A stretch of 64,000 nucleotides of DNA from Takakia lepidozioides (taxonomy: Eukaryota > Streptophyta > Takakiopsida > Takakiales > Takakiaceae): assembly GCA_030704615.1 (NCBI GenBank), contig CM060732.1:41957053-42021052 (forward strand). Direction: 5' to 3'. Below are positions 22,201 through 32,422 of the stretch, in pieces (position 1 is the stretch's first letter; each line of letters begins with the position of its first letter). A program made the position numbers and the translations under genes. The notes below the pieces were generated by a model. It was given only the letters and a program-made list of their open reading frames with translations, did not search any database and was not told the origin of the DNA.

Positions 22201-23924
22201 ATAAGTGTATGCTGCCATATGGACAACAACATTCTTGAGGAGATAACCAAGGAGGACAAACCATTATACACATGTATAGATCTACATATATTTAAACATG
22301 CTACATTACTTTCGGGCAGCGGTCAAGAAACCTATAAAAGATCAGGTCATTCACAAGTACACTCACTGACACTTAAATAGGACTCCTAACGAAATCCAAA
22401 AGAATTCAACTGCTTGCACCTCATGAGTAAGTTCAGGATACCACAGCTGAACACTTTACTCGCCACATTCAATCAGAATAGTCATCAGCAAGAAAAGCCT
22501 AGTAACCATTCGCCCCATACATGAACCACAGTCAGGCAACAGGAAAACTAGTCAGTACAAAAACTCAAGAGTAAGGAAGCTGAGAGGCAACATCCTCACC
22601 TCTCTCCTGTAAGAGTTTATCGATTTGAATGTGTGTGCCTGGTACAATCACCAATTTAATCCCCAAGCCGTGGATAAGTGCTAAATCCTGCCACACCACA
22701 TAAACAGCTGCATACATGAGATATTACAATGCAAGAGTTGTAAATCAATTTACAACAAGAAAATGAGGATCGTGTCTGCTTGTTTGCCATCAACTCTCTT
22801 TACAAACTACTGTTTGCAGGAAATGCGGGAAACAACCAAGAACAAAGTTTTTCGACCATCGAGCTTGGCAAGACTAAAGATTCTGACTCCAAACAGGTAG
22901 CAACCAAGGTTTCCTGGAACACAAACCCAGTGCAGCCAGATCACTCTGGGATCGTCAATTTGAGCCAGATGTGGTGTTTGAACTGCACTTTGCCGTGTTG
23001 AGACTGTCAGAGTAAGAGAGTCTTTGCAAGCGGGGCCTTGACCCCTGATGAAGCACAAAGTCCACATGTTTGGCATGCCCACTTGCAGGGAAAAGAGTGG
23101 ATGAGTACGTTATGGTTTCTGAGAACTGTTGCAAATTAAGTTAGTATTGACGCCTCCAATTTCCCGCTACACAAGAATCCACCTCCGACGTTCTTATTTT
23201 CTGAATTGGAGTTATGGAAGAACATTGAAATTCTGCTGCTTGGAATGTCCCAACCTTCCTTCATATCAATCTTTGCACAGAAAAAAGTTAATTTTCCTGA
23301 GAGGAGATATACCTGTAAAATGCCATCCATCATCGCACGATTTTCAATGACTTCGCCAGGGATCACAACGACGAAGGTGCTGCCGCGATGGCCTTGAATG
23401 TAGGGCCAGGCCTCCCTGAACCAGTTCACATATTGGATTTGCTTCTCATATTCAAAGCCAGGGATCGTATTATTCATACTCTCGATCCCTTTGCTTGCGC
23501 TGGACCAACAATTCCTTCTAAAAACCATCCTGGTTTGCGGATTTTCTCTCCCATAATTTCTGACCACAGCAGAATCGCTGGGACGTGAGGGCCAGGAATC
23601 AGCCCCAAGTGTGCAGCGGCAAAGAAATTGCTGCGAAGAAACAGCAACAAAGAAATGTGTACACGCAGGAAGGCACTTCTCCCTCGCAGGCCCGCTCTGT
23701 GCGTAATCTGGCCCCCAGGGCTGAACCCGGGGGTCACCAAAACCTCCAACAAGCTGCAACCTTCTAGACTTCCAAGCTGCACCAGGACGGTTTGTACAGT
23801 CTCTGCCGACATTGCTTAACTTATCAGAAGAAGGAAATTCTACTGATCTCCGACTGCTTCTGGCACCTAATTCAACTCCATCACAGCCCTTGCACATGGA
23901 GGCCTGAGGCGCCGCTACAGCCAT
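13271..23924 (-). CDS. NAGS: N-acetylglutamate synthase (amino-acid N-acetyltransferase), plastid type
   Basis: First step of arginine synthesis: acetyl-CoA plus glutamate gives N-acetylglutamate, in the plastid. Ten exons in transcription order: 23924-23313, 22687-22600, 22153-21945, 21421-21270, 21025-20638, 20352-20255, 19250-19139, 17993-17834, 14136-14064, 13433-13271. Lengths sum to 2,055 nt (684 residues plus stop) and all phases agree. The amino-acid-kinase-like domain spans about residues 165-480 ('[20 protein letters not shown]', '[15 protein letters not shown]', '[12 protein letters not shown]'). The GNAT domain spans about 510-670, with the acetyl-CoA loop 'CRGHGRGD' at 596-603, then '[11 protein letters not shown]' and '[10 protein letters not shown]'. 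The chosen ATG is followed by an Ala/Ser/Arg-rich stretch fitting a transit peptide. The frame stays open upstream to another ATG at 24251. Splice sites are GT-AG except the intron after exon 7, which needs a GC donor. Confidence 0.93.
14598..17812 (+). mobile_element. LINE (type 1), degenerate, inside a NAGS intron
   Basis: The 3.7-kb NAGS intron between exons 8 and 9 is mostly a non-LTR retrotransposon in antisense orientation to the gene. Pieces in order: apurinic-type endonuclease (an '[18 protein letters not shown]'-like stretch near 14.73-14.78 kb, '[12 protein letters not shown]' near 15.11-15.14 kb); a linker near 16.0-16.2 kb; reverse transcriptase ('[17 protein letters not shown]' near 16.36 kb, '[17 protein letters not shown]' near 16.45-16.50 kb, 'GVTQGCT' near 16.62 kb); and the C-terminal zinc-binding region near 17.4 kb. 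Many stops and frameshifts make it inactive. The 3' end carries 'GTCTTATGAGTACATTCTCTC', present twice (17.73 and 17.78 kb). It stops about 20-30 bp short of the donor site after exon 8. Confidence 0.85.
19262..19570 (-). mobile_element. LINE (type 1) 3'-end fragment in a NAGS intron
   Basis: Read on the minus strand, this contains the 3' part of the same LINE family: 'GTTGGGGTCTAATTGCTGGG', 'GTGAAGGGCTTTCTAGAG', 'CGCCCAAACTGGGTGCGGGG' and 'GTCTTATTAGTACATTCTCTC'. It is a 5'-truncated copy in sense orientation in the intron between NAGS exons 6 and 7, ending only about 12 bp from exon 7. Confidence 0.8.
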
Positions 23925-24251
23925 GTAGCTAGCTCTGTGTAGCATGCACTCTACAACGAAAATATATGCAACATCTTTCACACAAAGAATCCACTCAAAC
24001 CTACTGGAGGCTGAAGCAGACAAGGACAGAGGAATAAAAACAGCGGAGCAGGCACCGCGAAGCAGCCTTTGACACACGCTGGAGAAATGCAACGGCTGCT
24101 CCCGGCATTTGTACAAGATACCATGATCCAAGCGGAAAGGACCTCGTCCACAGCCGCCATGATCGTCGATCGCCTCGTTCTTGCGGCACCTGCTCCTCGC
24201 ACATGCAGCACCTTCAGAAATGACATAGTCCCAGAAAAGCTGACGATACAC

Positions 24252-27200
24252 TTCGTTCGTCGACAGACAAAGAGAGGATCTTTCTCCTCCTTTACCGTCT
24301 GTCCAACGATGTAGTCTTTTTCCTTAATTCATCCCTCAGTGAAATAATACGTAAATAGTAGGTGCGAATACAGCCTCTAGGCAGAACTCCAAGATGGTGC
24401 CACATGGCGGACTCACGAGATTCCCCGACGTGGATGTGCCGCGTCATCGACGGGAGTTGAACTGACACGGAGGACGTCGACGAACGAACGGATACCTTTC
24501 CGTTCATGTGAATGAAGCAGGCGGCCGTGAGATAACGTCAAACGTACTTACCGGAGACGCGGCGAACAGCCAGCGGGACACGGGACACGGAGACACGCGG
24601 CCGGATCCCAATGCCGCCCGCCTGGGTTTCAGAGCAGTTTGTCGGCAGCAGGTGGGCTGTACCCGATTATGGAGACCATGACGGTTTTGGCCTCGGGCAG
24701 TTGTCCGGAATGGACGGTCAAGATTCTCTGCAGGGTTTCTCGAGCGGCCACGATTTCGTCTCTCTCCTTGTCTATTGCCCAAGTTGTGCCCCAACCATAT
24801 TTTCAAATTGCTCAAATGCGTGAGCAAACCTGTAGCAACCAATTTGAAACTAGACGAAAACATGGTCGTGTCTGATTTGCATGTGTCCATTACGTAGTCC
24901 TGGACTTTGGGCAGCCAGTTAAAAATATGGAGAGGAGGAGATGGACTTCTTCAGCAGCGGCAAGACCTGACAGTCCATTTCCGGGCAGCTTCCTGCCCGG
25001 AATGACCACATATTCACCTCAAATCCTTTGTAAAGTCGGTGTAGAGGCATACGACGTTGAGTATAGCAAATTCTGTTGGAGATGTAATTTTGAGCAGAAA
25101 AAGAATAGTCGTTACGCATATAGTCTGACATAAAAAAATGTCCCAATGTATAACTCGTGAGGAATAAGCTTAATCTTCAAACAATTGGCCTATAAAATAG
25201 TTTTACATCTTGTTGTTCCTGCACACCGTTTAGATCTTGGCACATAAAAACAAATATCACATTGACATGCTAATAAAATGAAATACGATACAAAAGCCAT
25301 CCACCTTAACAATTACCGCCGCTCCCTGCTTCCTCTTCCCCACTCTCCGCCCCTTCTAGAATATCGCCACAGTGTCGCCATAGTGGTCCCTCCTTTTTAG
25401 GCGAAAAAAGGCCTAAAAGCACCCAAAAATGTGGGCCCGCAACACCCCTATACAAGGGGGCAGAAACAAAAAATATCGCAGAAACGGGCCGGGCCCTGGC
25501 CAGCTGGTGCCAGAAAGCACCTGGGTAACCCACCCTTTTCGCGGGGAGCATGGTGCCCTAAATCCAAGGGCTCGCGCCCCATCGCACCAGGGGTCATCAC
25601 GAATTCGTCACCTGCACCTATCACCACCGTCCTCCAGCTGGAAGCCAAATTGCAGCCATATGTAGTAGCCATATTGCCATATTGCACCGTCCGATCACCA
25701 TATTGCACAATATATTGCATACCAGCCGGATGGATTCTAGTGGACATTGTAATAGTCGCTACCTCTGCACTCGATCCCAAAATATTTCACCACGTCCACG
25801 CCTAGGCACAAGTGCAAAAAAAAGGGTTGGTGTTGACCAAGGCGTCCATTATGCTCTTTTTGTGGTCATTTCAGCCTCTGAAATTTGTGTGGCCTCATCA
25901 TAATGAGGCCCAAGGGGGCATAGGTGAAAGTGACCTAACAGCGGCCCCACTACATTTAAACCCTCTGCATTGCAATGCTGTTGTTATATATCCAACCCCT
26001 AATTTGTGGTAAATGATGAGGATGCAGCTTTCTGATATGATGATGGCATATTTGTCGTCTAGGAGGTTACGGGTTCAAACCTATAAAATGGTGGTTGGTA
26101 TCCATCACAATTACCTTCATGATGGTAGTTTTCACACAATTTGCATGAAGGTGGTTTAGTATAATTTTGCAACTACCTTCATGCGGGAAGTCATGAAACT
26201 ACTTGCATGAAGGTAGGCATAAATTTCCTAAGCCGAAAAAATTTCCCAAGTCCTTGAGGCGTGTAGGTAGTTCGGGCCTATGTTAATGAGGTGGCAAGCC
26301 CTATTCCCCGCCCTGCCTCATGGCCATGATTACGACGAGGCCACACAAAATTCAGATCCATCCCATAGTCCTCGCAAAGGCCTCTGTTCTGCTCCTTTTG
26401 CCGCAGTGCCGCCAACCCTTGCCCTCCTCCTCCTCCTAGGCGCTCTCTCTCTCACACCACTTTCTCTTGGCTAGCCAACTTATCATTTTCTTTATTTTCT
26501 TTCTATCTTACACTGACTATTCTCGTTCATGCTTGTTCTCTGTATTTGTGGGGAAATACAATAGAACTAAGATCCTGAAAAAATGCAAGTTATTTGAGGG
26601 CTATGAGCAGCTTCCATCTTAGGACGGTCCATAGAAAACCCCTGATATGAATCTGATAATGAACAGGTCTGTTGTGCTGCCCCATATCATCGCCGAATGA
26701 TCTTTTTCATTTTACTTGTAGAGACTTTATTTTCAGATCTGAACAGTCATGGCTTCCATGGCCGCTCCAGAACTGTGCCTGAAAAATTACCATATCAAAC
26801 CAGTGACATGTTGAAGCTCATCCAACAACCATATTCTATCTAGAAATATACTTTAGCTTGAGCATTAGAAACCTGAGATAGTGATAATGTCAATAAGTTG
26901 TCACATCAACCTAATAGGCTCTGGCCATGAGCCCAAAGTTGACAAATGCGACAAACTGAAACCACAGAACTGTTCTCATTGAAATTAAGGCATGTTCACT
27001 TCTTTTTTTTTCATGGTAGGATAAAAATGTATAGTGCTTGTATCTACTACATGCTATAAATACTTGATAACTATTAGTTGAAGTAAAAACCAGCAATGAA
27101 AAGTCCTCAAATGTTTCACTAGATATTTGAAGCAAAGCACAACATTTTGTCTAATTTGACATGCTATAGAATGAGCTCCATTTGAAATGATCAAACATGT

Positions 27201-27748
27201 AATATAACTAGCTACTATCATAATAGACAATGCATCACATCTTCACATGTCTATGCATTGGACCACGGCAATAACCTGCCATTGTGCTTGGTTTTTTATG
27301 ACAGAGTTGGAGCATCGACAAATTTGTGATCACTGTTGTAAATGCAGGTCGCATTGGCTGACCTCAATTCCATTGAGTCGTTTGTCTCCTCTCTTTCTTG
27401 CTGCTCTTTGAGTAGGATTTGACATTCCAAGGTTTACACCATGATAGATGTTTGGATTAGCAGTCACCCCACTTTTGATGGCTTGGTGGAAAACATTGTC
27501 CATAGCTCTAATATTATGTGTTTGCCAATAAGCATCAAACTCCGCTCTTTGGCCTTTCTCTATGGCTTTCTCACTTGCTTTCTCTGTTGCAGAACGTGTG
27601 TTGTCTCTTTGCTTTAGTCATGCCTTTTCTTTTCTCTCTCGCTGTTTTTTCTCTCTTTCTTTTTCAACAGCCTCTCTCATAAAGGCTTTCTGTTGCATGA
27701 TTGTTGTATACTCTGTAGAGATCATGACAATGGAATTGACATAGTCAA
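24252..27748. other. Intergenic region upstream of NAGS
   Basis: This should contain the NAGS promoter and 5' leader. Overlapping short frames on both strands at 24.5-24.9 kb are moderately GC-rich, but none matches a family I know. Further left lies the second copy of the dispersed repeat found at 0.6-1.56 kb, a set of 'ACCTTCATG' repeats at about 26.1-26.22 kb, and AT-rich sequence with no recognised gene. Confidence 0.5.
25375..25800 (-). repeat. Dispersed repeat, second copy of the 0.6-1.56 kb family
   Basis: On the minus strand it runs through 'GATCGAGTGCAGAGGTAGCG', 'TATTGTGCAATATGG', 'GCGATGGGGCGCGAGCCC', 'TTGGATTTAGGGC' and 'TTTTCGCCTAAAAAGGAGGG'. The order matches the plus-strand copy at 620-760 plus 1317-1560 without the intervening 550 bp. 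It has no coding capacity. Confidence 0.6.
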
Positions 27749-28795
27749 CTAATGGCTCTTTTCTTTTTGTAGGCCCTTGGCTAGAAATCGAGGCCATGCA
27801 AAGAGGAACTGGCTTGATTCATAAGTATCTTGTGTGCATTGCACATCTATTTGTGAACTTTGTCCATCAGAAATCTGACTTGTGGCTGCTTGCAAATTGA
27901 CAGCAACATTAGATCCCACAAAGAAATGTTGCCAGAGATTTTCTTCTATGTAAGTAGCATCATTGGTTGGCTGGAATATATGTTCACTTGCTATGTCAAT
28001 GAGTGAAGTGCTCTCATCAAGAGGTAGAAAAGGCTGCACACTTGTGTTTGTGTTGTTGTTGCTCCTCGATGATTGATGTTCATTCGTATTAAGTGGATTG
28101 TTTTCAATCATGGATAATAGTGCAGCTGCTCCAGCAGTAGTATTTGCTTCAATCTCGACGTCTGCTTCATCATTCTCGTTCTCTGACCCTCTTACAGGTT
28201 CCTCTGCTTCAGCATCAAATTGTTCAGAAGGTCCAACTTTACTCTCCATTGCTCGAGGATTGAAAGGCCAAATTCCGGTGGTTCGAAAACTTGCCCGAAT
28301 ATTTTGAGATAATAGAACCTCCTTAATAGGTTGGTCAACCCATGATGCCAATGCATTTTTGTCAGGTTCCACAAAGTTTCTTTTCAGCACTTTGGAGTCA
28401 CGAATGCTTCGAAATTTAGTTTTGAAGGGCTTGAAGCAAGCCACATCGAAGGGTTGTAGAGCATGTGAAATATGGGCTGGAAGTGTCACCATGTCCAACC
28501 GTATATTGAATTGCTTCAATTGTGACGTGGCTGCCATGCCCATCCAATATTAGCAAGTGTTGATTTTCTGTCGAAATCCCACTTGGAACATTCTTTTGGG
28601 AAAAAACTAGCCATTGTTTAAACAACTTGACCGTCATCCATGTCTTTTCTTGCATTGCCGTGCAAGCCCCTGTCTCACAGTCTTGAATGTAATCCTCCAT
28701 GATTCGTTTGCCTCTGAAAATGTAGTTAGGGATCCTCCCTCCCTTAGCATTTACACACGCATTTATAGTTGACCATTCCCTAGACTTGGGTATGG
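27749..28795 (-). pseudogene. pogo/Tigger-like DDE transposase, truncated and frameshifted
   Basis: On the minus strand the DDE_1-type catalytic domain is readable: 'SREWSTINACVNAKGGRIPN' (near 28.73-28.78 kb), 'HLLILDGHGSHVTIEAIQ' (near 28.55 kb, with the second catalytic Asp), then after a frameshift at about 28.51-28.53 kb 'LPAHISHALQPFDVACFKPF' and 'SFRTTGIWPFNPRAM', followed by an acidic, Asn-rich tail and a stop at 27749. The helix-turn-helix DNA-binding half is missing. The homology stops abruptly at about 28.795 kb, where a GGGTCC-rich sequence begins. It cannot encode active transposase. Confidence 0.8.
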
Positions 28796-28799
28796 TGCA

Positions 28800-29025
28800 G
28801 TGTTATGCGGGTCCGGGTTTTGAAGGCGGGTACCCAGCGGGTTAGGATCCGGGTTACCCGGATCCGCACCTGGACCCGGGCTATCACAAAAAACCCGGAT
28901 CTTGACCCAGGTTCATTTCTAAAATGAACCCGGACCGGACCCGAACCCGCCTGCTGGGTCCAGAACCCGTTAAACCCGCTACTCGCGGGCCAATGTGGCG
29001 GGTCAGGGTACGGGTCTTAATTTTA
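28800..29025. repeat. GGGTCC/ACCCGG-rich repeat block
   Basis: About 225 bp is dominated by 'CGGGTCCGGGTT', 'ACCCGGATCC', 'GAACCCGGACCGGACCCG' and similar words on both strands, able to form many hairpins. Such subterminal repeat clusters are common in plant DNA transposons. It directly adjoins the cut edge of the pogo-like transposase. No clear terminal inverted repeats were found. Confidence 0.55.
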
Positions 29026-29112
29026 GATGGGCATGTGGGGTCCACCTTAGATCTGATAGGTTTTGTCATATGTGTGGAGAGGACCAGCAGCAATAGGCCA
29101 CTGCAGCAGCCC

Positions 29113-29190
29113 CACGACGTTGTAGCCCAGTGGTAATGACCACATACCACCTCAAAAACGGTTGTGGGTTCAATCCACAATCCCACACAT
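29113..29190 (+). repeat. tRNA-derived SINE-like element
   Basis: 'TAGCCCAGTGG' (A box) near 29125 is followed about 35 bp later by 'GTGGGTTCAATCC' (B box). The same arrangement occurs at 1925-2015 on the minus strand. No cloverleaf or CCA-ready acceptor stem is present, so it is not called as a tRNA gene. Confidence 0.5.
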
Positions 29191-29438
29191 CCATGCTATA
29201 GTGATCTATCCTTGAGGCATATTACTATTCTTAACATGTTCAAGGAATTGATATTGAAAAATAGAAAATGGAACTCAAACTTCTATTTTAATTCTTGTGT
29301 TAAATGAGCAATACATATTCATGATATATTTTGAATGACTCTTAAAATAAAATTTATTATTAGGATTTAAAGTTTTTTCCAGCCAAAAATAATTTTATCC
29401 CTAATTAATCTTATTTTTCTAATTTATGTAATCAATTA

Positions 29439-29439
<1 letters not shown>

Positions 29440-29475
<36 letters not shown>

Positions 29476-29660
29476 GGTTTTTTTTTTTTTTTTTTTTTTT
29501 TTGTGTCATTGGAAGACTTGCGGGAGGTCCATGAATTACGTGGGCGTCAAACACCCCCATAAGTCCTCACATTATGTCTTAAAAAAAAACGTTTTATTGT
29601 GTCATTAGAGGACTTGCGGAGGTCCATGAATTATGTGGGTGTCAACACCCACATAAAAAG
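29440..29660 (+). repeat. (GTT)n microsatellite, T-tract and flanking direct repeats
   Basis: About 12 GTT repeats run from about 29440 to 29476, followed by about 26 T. Then a segment of about 55 bp with 'GACTTGCGGGAGGTCCATGA' (from about 29503) is repeated after an A/T-rich spacer (from about 29598) with minor changes ('GACTTGCGGAGGTCCATGA'). The two 'GTGTCATT...GTCAACACCC' copies may be an element's duplicated end. Confidence 0.8.
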
Positions 29661-30855
29661 CAATGAAGGCAAAGTAATATATAGGACATCCAAAATAAAT
29701 AGGACACCATGTGCAATATCTCATTGTTCGACACTATAAACTCATCGTAGCTAAGAGTGTCCAAAGTTGAACTCATGTGAGCACAAACTTGGGTTTCGCC
29801 AGTAAAATTGATTTAAAAAATAAAAATAAAAATTCCCCCTTCAATCTCTTGTCCGAAATTGAACTCACGCACAAACTTGGTTTCGTCAACGAAATTCGAT
29901 TTTGTGATTACATTTTTTTTCGCTTGACAAGCTGTTGTGACCGATGCGCTTATTCAATCGTGGGATAAATATTGGCATGGAAATGCACGGAAATAGATGA
30001 AATACCCGCGGTTATAGGGCCCCCTTCCCATGCTCACGTGAGCTCATGAGCAGGCTCATGAATTATCATTCCTCGATCTTCTATTAACCACTGCAATGTA
30101 GTATTGATCCAACTACAAATACATCAATGACTAGGTTATTATTGTATTTTCAAACTAGCACATAGTATATGGGTATCAATCAGTTTCACTGGCCACTCCA
30201 ATCCACGATCTTTGTATCACTTTGCTAAGTTTAACCTTTTTGGTTTCTCTCCTATGTAAGGATCATTCCCCCATGAATGAGAAGACATGTGACGCACCCA
30301 ACTTTCTATAAATTCATACAATTTTTTCTGATTTTTCTGTGCATAGGTTTTGTACAGTGGCTAACCTTCATGAAACAATCTAAATTTATCCCAATCTAAG
30401 TCTTATTCTTCCCCATCTTTTTTTATCCCCTTAAACAACCATCTTTTCACCAAACTCTATCCTCTTCTCAAGACGCACTTTCTTCACATGAGTGGATGTC
30501 CACTTGAAATACTCATAATCTGCAAAATGTTGCTTCACCAAGATGTCTACAGGGTTTTGTTCTAGAACTTGTCCATTGTCCCTTGTCCCAGAACTCGTCC
30601 CTTCCATGAACGAAAAACTATAGAAGACAAAGATTCTCCGTCTAGATTTGGAGATGAAGCCTTTGCTAAAAGAGAATATGAGGAGCATCAGAACAACTAT
30701 TACAACAATACAAGTAAGGATATAAGAGAAGAACCCATCATTGTAAGCATAAAAGAGCTGAAGTTTCGAACTGCTCGTTGCCGCCAACAATCAGAAAGGT
30801 TCAAAAACACATATTCGAATTGCAAAGAGCGCTCACTCAAAGTCGAAATATTATA

Positions 30856-30935
30856 GGGCCCACCCCTGAAAATGGGCAGTAGCCGCAAGGCGAAGTGGCT
30901 CTTAGTTACGCCGCCCACAGCGGAGTCTTCTCTCT
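30856..30935 (+). repeat. Dispersed repeat R1, copy 3
   Basis: Contains 'CCCACCCCTGAAAATGGGCA', 'GTAGCCGCAAGGCGAAGTGG', 'CTCTTAGTTACGCCG' and 'CGGAGTCTTCTCTC', collinear with the minus-strand copy at 4725-4816. The segment between 'ACGCCG' and 'CGGAG' differs between copies, as expected for a hairpin loop. Confidence 0.65.
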
Positions 30936-32422
30936 CGCACGAAATAGAAGCCGCTGAAAGTCTGCACAATGACTAGTGGAAACCCTAAAAGTGTGTAATG
31001 TATGGCAAACTTGCGATATGATAAAAACCCAAAGTTGTCAAGATCACATTCATCCATAGTCCTTTCATCTGTGCATGACCATGCAAGTGGGGTCAGTAAG
31101 ACAGTCAATTGCGCACCTATTACCATACCATGCCTCGTCCAGCAAATGTAACCTATTGTAGGTCCACCCATGCCCAATATTCACCCCATAGGCTGCCTGT
31201 AAGGCTGACCAGTAATAGGGCGGTGGTTGGTTCTACCCTACCGGGAGTTTTCAGATTAGCCAGGCAACGAAGGGCCGAGGCTAACTCCTCTTCAGAGGAG
31301 ACCCTGTTATGTAAGAGGAAAAGATCAATTTGCCAATGGATTATAAATTTTAGTAAACTTCTATTGCATTTCAATCCCAAAACATATATTATCAATTTCT
31401 TGCTTGACTGAATCAGATCAAACTGAGTAGGTATTCATAAGACCACTTCAAAAGGGCGGCCGGCCTGCGTGAACTCTGCTACATGCACAGTGTCATAATA
31501 TTCTTCAACTGCTAGTGTTGAGTCTGCAGAACAGATGGGGCCCGCGAGACACCCGACATTATGTGCTCCGAGCCGACCCTGCTTTCAATTCTAGAGATCA
31601 CGTACACACACCTAGCAGTTTCCAAGATGATACAGCGCAGGAAACAAGCTGACAAAAGCAGATTCAAACGGCCAGTTCGACTGGTAAGTGAATGGCTCTG
31701 CTTCCACCTACCACCGAAACCTGTGGGGGGGCATATCTGTCCATGAAGCTGGATTCAATCTTATTCAAGATGCTTTGTGAACAGAAGGTGAAAGAACAGA
31801 TTTCTCCAGCTTGCTCTCAGGTGATTGCTATGGGGTAATGAGGGAGACAGGCTGCTGGCACATCGTCGTTCTACTAGAAGCATTTTGAGGCTTGGCATTG
31901 TGCACAGCTTTGCCAAACTAAGCAAAAATCTGCAGCACCTCAGAATAATCGACCAACTACTGTGAAACAGAGAATGACCATCCATGCCAGCAATCACACT
32001 CCACAAACCTCCTCAGGACGGCTGCCTGCATGTTTACAAGGCTTATATTCACAGAGAAACCTGCATGGAAATCACATACAGTCTCTACTCCTACAAACCT
32101 AAATGTTTGTAGGTGTTTGAGGAGTATTTCACTCCAAAAATGTGCTAAAAGGACACTTGCGTCTATCTACAGTAGGCTCACAGCAGAACGGACATTGCTG
32201 CCAGAGTGGCACCAAGTGAGTGCAAACAGTACTGAGACAACAATCCCCTGGTTAGGAGACATGTTCCCTACAGTGACCAGATGTTACCCTTTTTCAGCAT
32301 GAAGGCCCAAGAAGGGATCGACATTTGCCAATCTACTTATCCCAGCCAACTAGGAAGCCAGAAACACAAAATTGAGTGCCAATTGTAAGGCCAAAGGAGT
32401 AACAGGAGGTTGTTCTGGATGA

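Larger units (their letters stand above)
29200..32422. other. Intergenic region between the pogo remnant and ORP3
   Basis: Apart from the microsatellite block and the third copy of repeat R1, I see only short frames without domains. A GC-richer stretch at 31.16-31.32 kb is repeat-like, but I found no second copy. The last few hundred bases should hold the 3' untranslated region of the ORP3-like gene, which ends at 32423. Confidence 0.5.

Noticed and set aside
24504-24890. 128-codon minus-strand frame and overlapping plus-strand frames upstream of NAGS
   Set aside because: No recognisable family and no supporting splice sites; probably promoter or leader sequence.
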